Source: CAMDPA01 sp963825625
GTDB taxonomy: Bacteria > Pseudomonadota > Alphaproteobacteria > Rhizobiales > Hyphomicrobiaceae
NCBI GenBank assembly: GCA_963825625.1
Contig: CAWGUF010000019.1
Location: 310,001-374,000, forward strand
Direction of reading: 5' to 3'
DNA: 64,000 bases
Shown: one piece after another, positions 44,218 through 53,176 of the stretch
Position numbering within the stretch: position 1 is the stretch's first letter
Layout of the letters: each line of letters starts with the position of its first letter
Position numbers and translations under genes: made by a program
The notes under the pieces: generated by a model
What the model was told of the DNA's origin: nothing
Databases searched by the model: none
Seen by the model: the letters and a program-made list of their open reading frames with translations, nothing else

Positions 44218-44940
44218 CTAATCAGCGAGCGAGGCGAGCAGCCTGCCGTGACCGGTGATCCGATCCGTGATCTTGAGCGCCTTGAACGCCACATAGAAAT
44301 TGGCGTGCGTATAGGAGACAACGGGCACACCGCAGTCGCGCTCCAGCGCATCCACGCATTGTGCCGCCTGCCACTGCGGGCAGGGCAGATATAGCGCGTC
44401 TGCGGTCGTGGCCTTCTCCATGACGCTGCGCGCGAACCGGTAGATCTCGACGGGTGGCACCTTCTGCAGGTCCTTGAAGCCGATATCCATGCCCTGGGTA
44501 AAAGCGATCTCGAAGCCGTTTTGTCGAAGATAGCCGGCCATGGCCTCGTCGTGCCTGGGGGGATAGGGCGATGCGATGGCGACTCGCCTGGCGCCGATGG
44601 CGCGCAGGCCCTGCATGCCGGAGCGAACGCCGGTTGTTCCCGGTACACCGGAAGCCGCCTCGATATCGCGTACGATGGCGGCTTCGTAGTCGCCGCCACG
44701 TGCGACGACCAGTGGGCCACCGCCATGCACCACGAAGTCGACACCGCGCGAGCCGAGGTATCGTGCTGCGTCAGCGACTTGCGCCAGTCCCTTCTCGAAC
44801 TCGTCCGGCCGCCAGTCGTCGATGTTGCATGTGACGCCGACCAGGCCAATGCCTTCGGGGGCGAAGCGGTAGAACTCGTAGGCCAGGACCTCGATCACTG
44901 TCGGTGCGATGTAACCGATGCGCCGTCGCCAACCGAACAT
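44218..44940 (-). CDS. Maleate isomerase / arylmalonate decarboxylase-like protein (Asp/Glu racemase superfamily)
   Basis: 240 residues from the ATG at 44940. It starts RRRIGYIAPTVIEVLAYEFY and has the two-lobed Asp/Glu racemase fold. The second-lobe catalytic Cys is present in ALYLPCPQWQA. The first-lobe site, usually a Cys-Thr-Ser motif, reads VVHGGGPLVVARG, with no Cys. A single catalytic Cys resembles arylmalonate decarboxylase rather than maleate isomerase or the racemases. The reaction is therefore likely a decarboxylation or an unusual isomerisation of a dicarboxylic acid. It diverges from the TRAP operon by 281 bases. Confidence 0.75.
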   Translation of the reverse strand: MFGWRRRIGYIAPTVIEVLAYEFYRFAPEGIGLVGVTCNIDDWRPDEFEKGLAQVADAARYLGSRGVDFVVHGGGPLVVARGGDYEAAIVRDIEAASGVPGTTGVRSGMQGLRAIGARRVAIASPYPPRHDEAMAGYLRQNGFEIAFTQGMDIGFKDLQKVPPVEIYRFARSVMEKATTADALYLPCPQWQAAQCVDALERDCGVPVVSYTHANFYVAFKALKITDRITGHGRLLASLAD

Positions 44941-45221
44941 GCCGTGCCGTCCTCTGTTCAGGAGCAAAACCACTGGGGCCATCACTGGGCCCCAAGTCAA
45001 GCACACTGCCTAGCCTGCCGCAATGCAGACGTGCGTCGGTATCGCGGGTGTGACGGTTTGAGGTGAAACGTGATTTCATTCTTTGTTCGTCCGGCTTGAC
45101 ATCTGCCAACCCGAGCGACGACACTCGATTTCAATACCGGCAGATCGGAGAGCCGGGAGGTGACAGGAAACGCACATCTGGAAGCGCTCGTCTTCGCCGA
45201 CGACGCAGAGGGGAGCCGAGT

Positions 45222-46244
45222 ATGTCTGCCGCTGCTATGCAAACCACCATTTTTCGAGCCTGCTGCGTGATTGCCACTGCTCTTTTCCTGGTGCCGCTTC
45301 CGGTGGTGTCGCAGGCGGCGCGGGCCCAGACATTCGAGTTTGCGATCTGGTATTCCGACCGCGATTTCTATGCCGATCACGTTCGCAAGTGGGTTGGCGA
45401 CATCGAGAAGGCGACGGAGGGCCGGGTCAAGATCAAGCTGCATTACTCCGGCGCACTGGTGCCGGCGAAGGAAACCGTCAATGCAGTGCGCAGTGGAGCT
45501 GCGGGCGGTGGTACAACCTCCATCAGCTTCCTGGCGGGCATGTTCCGGCCGTTGTCCTACATGGAGCCGCTGCTCTGGGTGCCGGCGGATCCGAAGGTCG
45601 CAACAGAGACGATGCGCAAGATTTTGCCGCACGCCCGGGCACTGATGGAGACGCGCGGGTTGAAACTGATGTTCGCCTTCCCTTCGGCTGGTCTGGTCAC
45701 GAACTGCATCAACGGTCACGTCAAGACGCTGGCGGACTGGAAGGGCAAGAAGGTGCGGGCGGCCGGCCGCTGGCAGGGCATCCAGCTGCGGGCAGTGGGG
45801 GCAGCTCCGGTCGCGATCGACCCGGGCGAAGTCTATATCGCGCTGCAGAACAAGACCGTGGACTGCATGATGTTCCTGGCGAATCTGACGCTCTCGGCCA
45901 AGATCCAGGAGGTGGCGCCCTATATCACCTATTGGCGTGATGGGGCCAATGCGTCGGCCTACTATTTCAATCTCGATCAGTGGAACAAGATTGCGGCCAA
46001 GGATCAAAAGGCGATCCAGGACATTTCTGATCGCGTCGTGGGGGAGACGGCGCCAAAGCTGGTCCAGATGCAGCTCGATTCGATCAAGGCGCTGGAGAAG
46101 GCGGGTGCGAAGGTCTACATGGCGACGGATAAGGAGATAGCCGAGTTCAAGCAGGCGACCATGGCCGTCTGGGATGACGTGAACAAGATTGCGGGGCCGG
46201 CCGGCAAGCCGATTGCTGACGTCGTGCTGCCGCTGCAGAAGTAA
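45222..46244 (+). CDS. TRAP transporter substrate-binding protein DctP
   Basis: 340 residues from the ATG at 45222, after GGGGAG. A signal peptide ends QAARAQ. The mature protein begins TFEFAIWYSDRDFYADHVRKW, as in DctP receptors. Conserved segments include KLHYSGALVPAKETVNAVRSG, a signature region beginning KVRAAGRWQGIQLRAVGAAPV, and VYIALQNKTVDC. DctP binds an organic acid and delivers it to DctQM. The stop overlaps the start of dctQ (TAATG). Ligand is not readable; TRAP receptors in this family often bind C4-dicarboxylates or related acids. Confidence 0.9.
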   Translation: MSAAAMQTTIFRACCVIATALFLVPLPVVSQAARAQTFEFAIWYSDRDFYADHVRKWVGDIEKATEGRVKIKLHYSGALVPAKETVNAVRSGAAGGGTTSISFLAGMFRPLSYMEPLLWVPADPKVATETMRKILPHARALMETRGLKLMFAFPSAGLVTNCINGHVKTLADWKGKKVRAAGRWQGIQLRAVGAAPVAIDPGEVYIALQNKTVDCMMFLANLTLSAKIQEVAPYITYWRDGANASAYYFNLDQWNKIAAKDQKAIQDISDRVVGETAPKLVQMQLDSIKALEKAGAKVYMATDKEIAEFKQATMAVWDDVNKIAGPAGKPIADVVLPLQK

Positions 46245-46819
46245 TGGCGGGTGGGTCAATGAGCAGTTCGACAAGCCCGCGTGGCGGTCCTGGCTGGCTG
46301 CTTGCGCTGGAGGCGTTCACGCGGGCGGTCAACCGGGTGTTCGCCGGCATCGCCTGCATTCTGGTCATTGTCATCATGACGATGATCGTGGTGGCGGTGT
46401 TCTATCGCTATGTCCTGCATGATCCGATCGCCTGGGTGCTGGATGTCACCATCTTCATACTGTCGTTCGTGTTCTTCCTGGCGGTGGCGCCGGCGCTGGA
46501 GAGCGGCAGTCATATCGAGGTCGATCTGTTCGATCCTCTCGTGCCGCCATCGGCCAGGAAGGCGCAGCGGCTGATCGGCAAGGCACTGACGCTGATCTTC
46601 GCGGTGGTCTTCTTCTGGTTCGTGCTGCGCTATTTCATCGAGATTGTCGAGACGGACGAGCTGTCTTTCACGATGGTCACGATACCCCTGAAGTACGTCT
46701 ACTGGATCGGGCCAGTCGGCGCCTTCGAGTTCCTGCTGACTGCAATTGCTCTGTTCGGGCGGTTCTGGGTTGATCCGCTGCCGGAGGAAGAGGCTGGGAC
46801 GGCAGCGACAGCACACTGA
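46244..46819 (+). CDS. TRAP transporter small membrane subunit DctQ
   Basis: 191 residues, four membrane helices. It starts at an ATG overlapping the dctP stop; a Met at 46259 is a possible alternative. The first helix ACILVIVIMTMIVVAVFYRY leads to PIAWVLDVTIFILSFVFFLAVAP, typical of DctQ. It bridges DctP and DctM in the inner membrane. The dctM gene starts 62 bases downstream. Confidence 0.88.
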   Translation: MAGGSMSSSTSPRGGPGWLLALEAFTRAVNRVFAGIACILVIVIMTMIVVAVFYRYVLHDPIAWVLDVTIFILSFVFFLAVAPALESGSHIEVDLFDPLVPPSARKAQRLIGKALTLIFAVVFFWFVLRYFIEIVETDELSFTMVTIPLKYVYWIGPVGAFEFLLTAIALFGRFWVDPLPEEEAGTAATAH

Positions 46820-46881
46820 GCGGCACTACTTTCGCCGGCATCCGTGCCGCGTGACTGGCACGACGAAATCGGAGCGCAGAC

Positions 46882-48189
46882 ATGGCAGCGTTCGGCAGTT
46901 TCGGCATCTTCCTGGTATGCCTGCTGATGCTGCTGGCGACGCGCGCGCCGGTCGGCATCGCGCTGGGTACAGTGGCGATGATCGGAACTGCGGTGTTCGT
47001 CTCGCCGTCGGCGGTGAGCCAGCTGGCGTCGTCGGCGTTCTCGCTCTCGAGCAATTTCATTCTGGTCGTGGTGCCGCTGTTCATTCTGATGGGGGAGGTT
47101 CTATCGGCCACGGGGATTGGTGCGACCTTGTTCCGTGCGGCCGAGCTATGGTTTCGCCGGGTGCCCGGCGCGCTGGCTGTCGGAACCGTGTGGGCGTGCG
47201 CCATCTTCGGGTCGGTGTGCGGCTCGAGCCCGGTGACCGCGACCACAATCGGCTCGATGGCCATTCCGGAGATGGTGAGGCGAGGCTACAACAAGTCGCT
47301 CGCCCTGGGGGCTACGGCAGCTGGTGGTACGCTCGGCATTCTGATTCCGCCGAGCATCTCCATGATCGTCTATGGCGTGATCACGGATACCTCGATAGGC
47401 CACCTCTTCATGGCCGGTATCGTGCCGGGCCTGCTGCTGGCGACGCTGTTGTCGCTGACCATCGTCGCGATGGTTATTCGGAATCCGACATGGGCGCCGC
47501 CGGTGACAGAGGTTCCGGCGCCGATTGAGAAGTGGAAGGCGCTTGCGGCGGTGATGCCGGTGCTGCTGCTGGCGGCGCTGGTGATCGGTTCAATCTATTC
47601 GGGGGCGGCGACACCAACGGAGGCGGGCGCGGTGGGTGCTGCGGGTGCGCTGGCGATTGCGTTCGGCATGCGCCGGCTGACGTTCGCGGTGCTGACGCAC
47701 AGTCTGCAGAAGACAATTCGCACGACGGCGATGTTTCTGCTGCTGCTGACCGGCGGGCTGTTCAGCTCCTACCTTCTGGCACGACTGGGGATTCCGCAGG
47801 CGATGTCGGATTTTCTGACGGGGCTGCCGTTGCCGAGCTGGGCGATAATGGCGATCATCAACATCACGCTGCTGATCCTGGGGATGTTCATGGATCCGGG
47901 CAGCATCGTGGTCATCGTGATCCCGATATTCATCAAGACGATCGTCAACCTGGGCTACGATCCGGTCTGGTTCGGTGTGGTGGTGACGATCCAGTCGGAG
48001 ATTGCAGCGATCACTCCGCCTGTCGGATTCAATCTGTTCGTCCTCAAGTCCGTCGTGCCAGGTGTCCAGCTGCAGGATGTGGCGCGAGGCTCTGTGATAT
48101 TCGTGATCCCGATGCTGATTGCCATCGTGATCCTCACGGCGTTTCCCCAGATCGCTCTCTTCCTTCCGCAGCTTCTATTGGCAAAGTGA
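46882..48189 (+). CDS. TRAP transporter large membrane subunit DctM
   Basis: 435 residues and about 12 membrane helices. DctM is the sodium-coupled permease. Typical parts: ARAPVGIALGTVAMIGTAVF at the start, SVCGSSPVTATTIGSMAIPEM and LGILIPPSISMIVYGVITDT in the first half, TPTEAGAVGAAGAL in the middle and MDPGSIVVIVIPIF near the end. With dctP and dctQ it makes a complete TRAP transporter. The alpha/beta hydrolase gene follows at 34 bases. Confidence 0.92.
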   Translation: MAAFGSFGIFLVCLLMLLATRAPVGIALGTVAMIGTAVFVSPSAVSQLASSAFSLSSNFILVVVPLFILMGEVLSATGIGATLFRAAELWFRRVPGALAVGTVWACAIFGSVCGSSPVTATTIGSMAIPEMVRRGYNKSLALGATAAGGTLGILIPPSISMIVYGVITDTSIGHLFMAGIVPGLLLATLLSLTIVAMVIRNPTWAPPVTEVPAPIEKWKALAAVMPVLLLAALVIGSIYSGAATPTEAGAVGAAGALAIAFGMRRLTFAVLTHSLQKTIRTTAMFLLLLTGGLFSSYLLARLGIPQAMSDFLTGLPLPSWAIMAIINITLLILGMFMDPGSIVVIVIPIFIKTIVNLGYDPVWFGVVVTIQSEIAAITPPVGFNLFVLKSVVPGVQLQDVARGSVIFVIPMLIAIVILTAFPQIALFLPQLLLAK

Positions 48190-48223
48190 TGGCTGGCTGC
48201 CGGCACTGAGATGGGACCTGAAC

Positions 48224-49042
48224 ATGGCACACACGACGGAGATCGAAGTGCGGGGCCGCAAGGTTGCGGTGATCGAGGACGGGAGCGGTCCGCCCCTCGT
48301 CTATCTGCACGGCATTGCCGACGTGCATGGCGTGGCCGGTGAGCTGCTGGGGTTTCATCGGGCTGTGGCGCAGCAGCGGCGACTGATTGCGCCGGCGCAT
48401 CCCGGCTGCAATGGCTCCGATGAGCTGACCGACGGAAACAAGGTCGAAGACTTTCTGTTCCACACTTGCGAGGTGCTCGATGCCCTGGGGCTCGATCGCG
48501 TCGACGTCGTGGGGCATTGTGTCGGCGGGTGGCTGGCGGCGGAGCTGGCAGTTCGTCACCCGGAGCGCGTGAACCGGCTGGTGCTGTTGGGTGCGACCGG
48601 ACTATTCGTTCCGGGCCAACCGATTGCGGATGTGTTCATGCACTCGCAAGCCGATCGCGGCGTGAGTCTGGCGACGTTGCGGCGCATGCTGTTTTGCTCG
48701 GCAGAGGCGCCGGCGGGGCTGCGCTACTTTCCCGACGGACGCTGGGATGTCGATGAGGGCACGCGCCGCTATGCGATGTTGCGCTTTGCGTCAGCGATCG
48801 GCTTCCGGCCGCCCTATCTCTACAACAGACCGTTGGTCGACAGGCTCTATCGGGCGGGTATGCCGGCTCTGGTCGTGTGGGGGAGCGAGGACGGCATGGT
48901 GCCGGTGGCTCACGGCGTGGCCTACGCCGGGAAACTCGGGGGCGCCTCGCCGCTGGTGCAGATCGAGGGGGCTGGTCATGCCGTTCACGTCGAGCGCCCA
49001 GAAGCGGTTTCAGATGTGGTCGGAGCTTTTCTTGGCCGCTGA
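48224..49042 (+). CDS. Alpha/beta hydrolase with Cys at the nucleophile position
   Basis: 272 residues with the alpha/beta-hydrolase fold: PPLVYLHGIADVHG gives the oxyanion region. The nucleophile elbow reads VVGHCVGGW, so the usual Ser is Cys (codon TGT). The acid is in VWGSEDGMVP and the His in EGAGHAVHVE. Cys nucleophiles occur in dienelactone hydrolase and in some amide or ester hydrolases, so activity is possible. It follows the TRAP genes and precedes a luciferase-like monooxygenase on the same strand with short gaps, so it is probably in the same catabolic operon. Confidence 0.85.
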   Translation: MAHTTEIEVRGRKVAVIEDGSGPPLVYLHGIADVHGVAGELLGFHRAVAQQRRLIAPAHPGCNGSDELTDGNKVEDFLFHTCEVLDALGLDRVDVVGHCVGGWLAAELAVRHPERVNRLVLLGATGLFVPGQPIADVFMHSQADRGVSLATLRRMLFCSAEAPAGLRYFPDGRWDVDEGTRRYAMLRFASAIGFRPPYLYNRPLVDRLYRAGMPALVVWGSEDGMVPVAHGVAYAGKLGGASPLVQIEGAGHAVHVERPEAVSDVVGAFLGR

Positions 49043-49098
49043 CGGGGTTGTGTCACACGTGCCCGTATTTGCCGGCTGAACCGCGAAGGATGCGAGAA

Positions 49099-50331
49099 AT
49101 GTCCAAGCCCGTTAATCTGTACTGCTGGCACTTCATGTCCTATCCGCATCTGCCGGCGGATTTCGACGAGAGGTACGACACCGGCTGGATCACGGTACCG
49201 AACAGGCTATGGGATCGGGAGAAATCGAAGGGCCTGCTCAACGAGTACATCGATCAACTGGCGTATGCGGATACATTGGGTTTTGACGGGATGGTGCTGA
49301 ACGAGCATCACCAGAACATCTACGGCCTGATGCCGTCGCCGAACATCATCGCTGCTGCCCTGACGCAGAAGACATCCGTGGGAAAGATCGTGGTCCTGGC
49401 CAATCTGTTGCCGTTGCATGGCAATCCGCTGCGGGTGGCTGAGGAGTATGCCATGCTCGACAACATGTCCAACGGGCGCGTGATCGCAGGCTTTGCCCCA
49501 GGTGGCGGACAGGAGACGTTTAACTACAATACGCCTGCGGCGATCCAGCGGGAGCAGTTCTGGGAAGCGGTGGAGTTGATCCATCAGGCATGGACGCGCG
49601 AAGGTCCGTTCACGTTCGAGGGAAAGCACTATCCTTTGCGCTACGTGAATCCGTGGCCGCAGCCGACGCAGCTACCGCATCCGGAGGTGTGGATACCTGG
49701 CTCGCAGTCTACCGAGACGATGCGCCAGATCGCCAGGCGCGGGTACTGCTATTTCCTGTCGTCGCGGGTGCACGGCGGCGCCATCGCGAGGGTGCGCGAT
49801 CACTTCGGCCAGATCCTCGAGGAGGCCGGCGACAGCTACCAGCCGTTCCGCATGGGAATCCTGATGTCGGTCTACGTCGGAGAAACCGACGAGCAGGCGC
49901 GGATCGAAGCGCATGAAGGTGTCTGGTATTTCCTGAAGAATTGCCTGAAGGGGCATTTGCGGAACTTCGAAGGGCGTTCGCTGACATCGGGTCCGGGGGT
50001 GCCGAATATGGCGGTGCCTGATTTCAGACGACTGCTGGAGAATGCAACACCTGGGAGGGCGATGTTGGGTGATGTGGAGGATTGGGCAGCCCTGCAGAAG
50101 GCGCAATCGATCGTTGTTGGAAGTCCGGAGACCGTATACAGACAGATCATCGATCTGATTGCCGAGGCGCGTGCGGGTAATCTGCTGATCCAGTTCCACA
50201 TGGGGAACATGCGTGATGATCTGGCCCGCAAGAGCATGCGCTTGTTTGCGACCGAGGTTGCGCCACGTTTGCGGGCGGACTCTTCGGAGATATTCGCGTC
50301 CCACTATCCAGCGCTGGCAGATGCCGGGTAA
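49099..50331 (+). CDS. Luciferase-like flavin-dependent monooxygenase
   Basis: About 410 residues from the ATG at 49099, eight bases after GAAGGA. It has the luciferase-like TIM-barrel: YPHLPADFDERYDTGWITVP at the start, GFDGMVLNEHHQNIYG, LPLHGNPLRVAEEYAMLDNMS and GRVIAGFAPGGGQE. The C-terminal half contains IVVGSPETVYRQIIDL. The EHHQ motif and the length agree with bacterial luciferase-like monooxygenases of the non-coenzyme-F420 type, which need reduced FMN. No reductase gene is nearby. It is only distantly similar to the NtaA-type enzyme at 22033. Confidence 0.88.
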   Translation: MSKPVNLYCWHFMSYPHLPADFDERYDTGWITVPNRLWDREKSKGLLNEYIDQLAYADTLGFDGMVLNEHHQNIYGLMPSPNIIAAALTQKTSVGKIVVLANLLPLHGNPLRVAEEYAMLDNMSNGRVIAGFAPGGGQETFNYNTPAAIQREQFWEAVELIHQAWTREGPFTFEGKHYPLRYVNPWPQPTQLPHPEVWIPGSQSTETMRQIARRGYCYFLSSRVHGGAIARVRDHFGQILEEAGDSYQPFRMGILMSVYVGETDEQARIEAHEGVWYFLKNCLKGHLRNFEGRSLTSGPGVPNMAVPDFRRLLENATPGRAMLGDVEDWAALQKAQSIVVGSPETVYRQIIDLIAEARAGNLLIQFHMGNMRDDLARKSMRLFATEVAPRLRADSSEIFASHYPALADAG

Positions 50332-51319
50332 ATGCCCATCGGTGGCAGCTCCACAAGGCGGAAAGTTCTTGTTCCGTACCGGGAAAGGCGGCCGGGCGGA
50401 TTGATTCGTCTTGGCCGTCGCCGAGGCCCGTTGTGAACATCACTATTTCGGCCGCCATCGTGGCCTCTGGCGGATCCAGCACTGATTCCCATAGCGGATT
50501 GGCGTTGCGAGCCTGGTGGCGGTAGGCCTGTGGTGAGGGCGATTGCACGCCCAGACTGCGCTTGTATGACGTTTACGTGACTGGCGCTCTTGTCCGTTCG
50601 CGGAGCAGGTTGGAGAGAGGTTTGCCTGGCGGTACGCAGCGAGCGGGAAGGCTGGCAAGCCTCGCGGGTGATTGGACGTAAGCATAACCGGGGAGGTGGA
50701 TAGCGTGGGGTGCAGTAACGATTGACGGGTGCCGGAATTTGTACTATCCATTTTATAAATGAAGTGAAGAAAAATCATCAAGCAACTGTAACACCACAGA
50801 ATTCTTCGTCTTGGTGACAGGGCGCGGGCCGGGCGGAGGCTGTCCGGTTCCGCGGGTGTGATTGTGTCGTGTGTGGCGGGAACATGATATCGCATTGTGC
50901 CGGTCCGTTTACCGGGTCTGCGCTGCTGAGCGTCGGCACCGTGATCGCGGCAGCATTCCGCACACAGCTGGCATTAGATCCGCGCGCACCGGCGGCGTCG
51001 CCTCTCCTCCTTTCGCCTGAAACGTTGCCGGCACCGCTCGCGTGTCCGATAGCGTTGTCGTTAGTTGGGCGGCATCGGGTTTTCCGGCACGGCATTTGCA
51101 TCTGAGCGCCGTAAGGTTGGCCCCGGCAGGGGCAAGGATTTCAATCCCAGCGGCTCGGGGCACCCCGAGTGCGGTAGCTATTGACTAGCAGCTGTTGACT
51201 TCCGGCGATCACTTCTCGTTGGCGTTGGCACCCGGGGCGTCGGCACTCGGCGGACCGCGTGTATCGGGCAAGTGGTGTCGAGTGTCAGGCCAGTGCAACA
51301 ACTCGGGCGTCAGTCGACC
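50332..51319. other. Long intergenic region before the pentose-lipid cluster
   Basis: Almost 1 kb with no ORF that has coding character on either strand. It holds an AT-rich stretch around 50745-50800 that could be a promoter, and three short hairpins at 51120-51169 listed separately. I found no tRNA or repeat. It may be a long leader for the downstream cluster or a remnant of decayed sequence. Confidence 0.4.
51120..51169. other. Three consecutive short hairpins (possible structured RNA)
   Basis: GCCCC-ggca-GGGGC (51120-51133), GGAT-ttca-ATCC (51136-51147) and CTCGGG-gcac-CCCGAG (51154-51169) are successive stem-loops with four-base loops, in about 50 bases. This is a dense set for an intergenic region and lies about 150 bases before the ArnE-like gene. 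It could be a leader RNA or an antitermination site; no known riboswitch class is recognised. Confidence 0.35.
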
Positions 51320-51688
51320 ATGGTCCAGTACATCCCTCTCATCCTATTCACCGTGCTGACCAATGCGATAGCCCAGATCATGCTCAAGAAGGGGATGTTG
51401 GCCGTAGGACCGATTTCCCTGGGCTCTAGCTCGGTGATCACCACTACGCGCTCGATCGTGTTCGAGCCGTTCGTGTTTGCCGGCCTCTGCGTGTTCGTAA
51501 TCAGCATGGCCTCGCATCTGTATGTGCTCTCGAAGGTCGAGTTGAGCTTTGCCTATCCGTTCCTGAGCCTCGCCTATGTCGTGGTGCTGGCCTACGCCTT
51601 TTTCGTGTTCAACGAGAATGTAGGCATGCTGCGTGTAGCGGGCGTCGGACTCATCTGTATCGGGACCTTGCTGGTCGCAAAAAGCTGA
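51320..51688 (+). CDS. ArnE-like four-helix small transporter (SMR/EamA fold)
   Basis: 122 residues and four membrane helices. The first helix TVLTNAIAQIMLKKGML and the segment VELSFAYPFLSLAYVVVLAYA are close to ArnE/ArnF-type small flippase subunits. The membrane-buried Glu of drug-exporting SMR proteins is absent. ArnE/F move undecaprenyl-phosphate aminoarabinose across the inner membrane. Here the neighbours form a polyprenyl-phosphate pentose cluster, so a flippase role is likely. The start is the ATG at 51320; an upstream in-frame extension is not hydrophobic. Confidence 0.78.
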   Translation: MVQYIPLILFTVLTNAIAQIMLKKGMLAVGPISLGSSSVITTTRSIVFEPFVFAGLCVFVISMASHLYVLSKVELSFAYPFLSLAYVVVLAYAFFVFNENVGMLRVAGVGLICIGTLLVAKS

Positions 51689-52108
51689 TGCTTTCGCATT
51701 CGTCCGGGCAGGGATGCCGGGCGTGGTGTGCTGCGCGGCTGTCTCGATGGGAATTGGGCGGGCAGACCGCCTGCCTGATTCTCGCCGGCACAGCAAAGAA
51801 GCCAGAGAAAATTCGTCCTTACAGAGAGCCCCAGTGATCTCCAGTGATCTGCAGTGATCCTGGAACGCCGGTGAGGAAAGCCACGGGCGGTGTCGGGCCG
51901 CGCTGCGAGAGGCTCAAGGCACGGGCAGTTGTCCTGCGGCGTGCTGCGGCAAAGACCGACGGATTGATTGGGAACAGCGTGACAGCAGGGCTGCGCCTAA
52001 TGGTGTTCGGCGTGGAAGTCACGCAGCAGCATTGAAATATCAGGTGAGGCATGCCGAGCGGGACGTTGTTCCGGACGGACATCTATGAGTGAGAAAGGTA
52101 AGCAGGGT
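51689..52108. other. Intergenic region with three 10-bp tandem repeats
   Basis: About 420 bases between the ArnE-like gene and the epimerase gene. It contains the three 10-bp repeats at 51831-51860. I see no coding region. An in-frame epimerase start is possible at 52085. Confidence 0.4.
51831..51860. repeat. Three tandem 10-bp repeats (CCAGTGATCT)
   Basis: CCAGTGATCT, CCAGTGATCT and GCAGTGATCC follow without gaps. The 10-bp period is one helical turn, so repeats face the same side of DNA, as binding sites do. They sit about 250 bases before the epimerase gene. Confidence 0.65.
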
Positions 52109-53146
52109 ATGAGACACGTCATTATCGGCGGAGATGGTTTCGTCGGCTGTCATCTGGCGCGCGATCTGGCACAGATGGGCGAGGAGGTGATTGTTGCCGA
52201 CCTGCAGCAATCGGCTCCCGAACTGCATGATCACGTCCGGTTCGAGAGGCTCGACCTGACAGATGACGAGTCGGTGGCCCGTTTCGACTTCCGTGCGGAT
52301 GACATGGTCTACAACCTTGCAGCGCGCATGCTGAGCCCTATTCTACCGCGTGCTGAGCGGTACGATTTCTTCTGGCCGGTGAATTATCAAGGCGTCGAGC
52401 GCGTTCTGCGCCGGATGGAAGAGGTGGGCTGCTCCCGGTATGTGCAGTTCACGACCGACATGGTCTATGGGCACACGGTCATTGTTCCCACCCTGGAAGA
52501 CCATCCCACGGCTCCAATCGGTGAATACGGGGCGAGCAAGCTGGCTACGGAGCAATTGTGCGAGGAGTACCGCAGGAAGGGAATGAATGTTTCCATCTTC
52601 CGCCCCCGCCTCATCATCGGACCAGGACGGCTTGGCATTCTCGAGAAGTTGTTCGTGCTGGTCGACAATAACCTGCCTGTGCCGATGATCGGCCTCGGCC
52701 GCAACCAATACCAGTTCATCTCCGTATACGATTGTGCCAGTGCGGCAAGGCTGGCGTGGCAGAACGGGGTGCCGAACGGAAACTACAATCTGGGCTCGAA
52801 GAATCCTCCGACCGTGCGCGAGTTGCTCTCGCGTCTCATCAAGGAAGCCGGAAGCTACTCGGTGCTGGTGCCAACATGGGCGCCGATGGTCAAGCGGACA
52901 CTCGACGTTCTCGACTGGATCAACATGCCGCTGATGGATCCGGAGCAGTACCAAATCGCGGACGAGGTCAGCATCCGCGATACCTCGGCAGCAGAGCGCG
53001 ATCTGGGTTGGCGCCCAACGGCGGGGGATGTGGACATGCTTCTTGCTGCGTATGCGTATTATCGCAAACAGAAGGTGCGAGTTGGCGGGGTGATGGCGAC
53101 AGAGGAAACGGCGCTACCGACCAAGCCGACGTCTGCGCAAGGATAA
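52109..53146 (+). CDS. NAD-dependent sugar epimerase/dehydratase-like protein
   Basis: 345 residues. The Rossmann start is RHVIIGGDGFVGCHLARDLA, with GGDGFVG in place of the usual GGTGFIG. The catalytic Tyr-Lys pair is in GEYGASKLATEQL, with the Thr in QFTTDMVYG. The C-terminal substrate part has FISVYDCASAARLA and YNLGSKNPPTVREL. The enzyme belongs to the extended SDR (epimerase/dehydratase) family and acts on a nucleotide sugar or, in this context, possibly a lipid-linked pentose. I chose the ATG at 52109 because the first strand begins directly; an ATG at 52085 is also in frame. The aminotransferase gene follows at 30 bases. Confidence 0.85.
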   Translation: MRHVIIGGDGFVGCHLARDLAQMGEEVIVADLQQSAPELHDHVRFERLDLTDDESVARFDFRADDMVYNLAARMLSPILPRAERYDFFWPVNYQGVERVLRRMEEVGCSRYVQFTTDMVYGHTVIVPTLEDHPTAPIGEYGASKLATEQLCEEYRRKGMNVSIFRPRLIIGPGRLGILEKLFVLVDNNLPVPMIGLGRNQYQFISVYDCASAARLAWQNGVPNGNYNLGSKNPPTVRELLSRLIKEAGSYSVLVPTWAPMVKRTLDVLDWINMPLMDPEQYQIADEVSIRDTSAAERDLGWRPTAGDVDMLLAAYAYYRKQKVRVGGVMATEETALPTKPTSAQG

Positions 53147-53176
53147 GGCAACTATCGGACATAACTGGGGGTATCA

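Noticed and set aside
50332..51319. Short ORFs in the gene-free kilobase
   Set aside because: None has a ribosome site, family feature or normal composition; all are under about 110 codons and Arg/Pro-rich.
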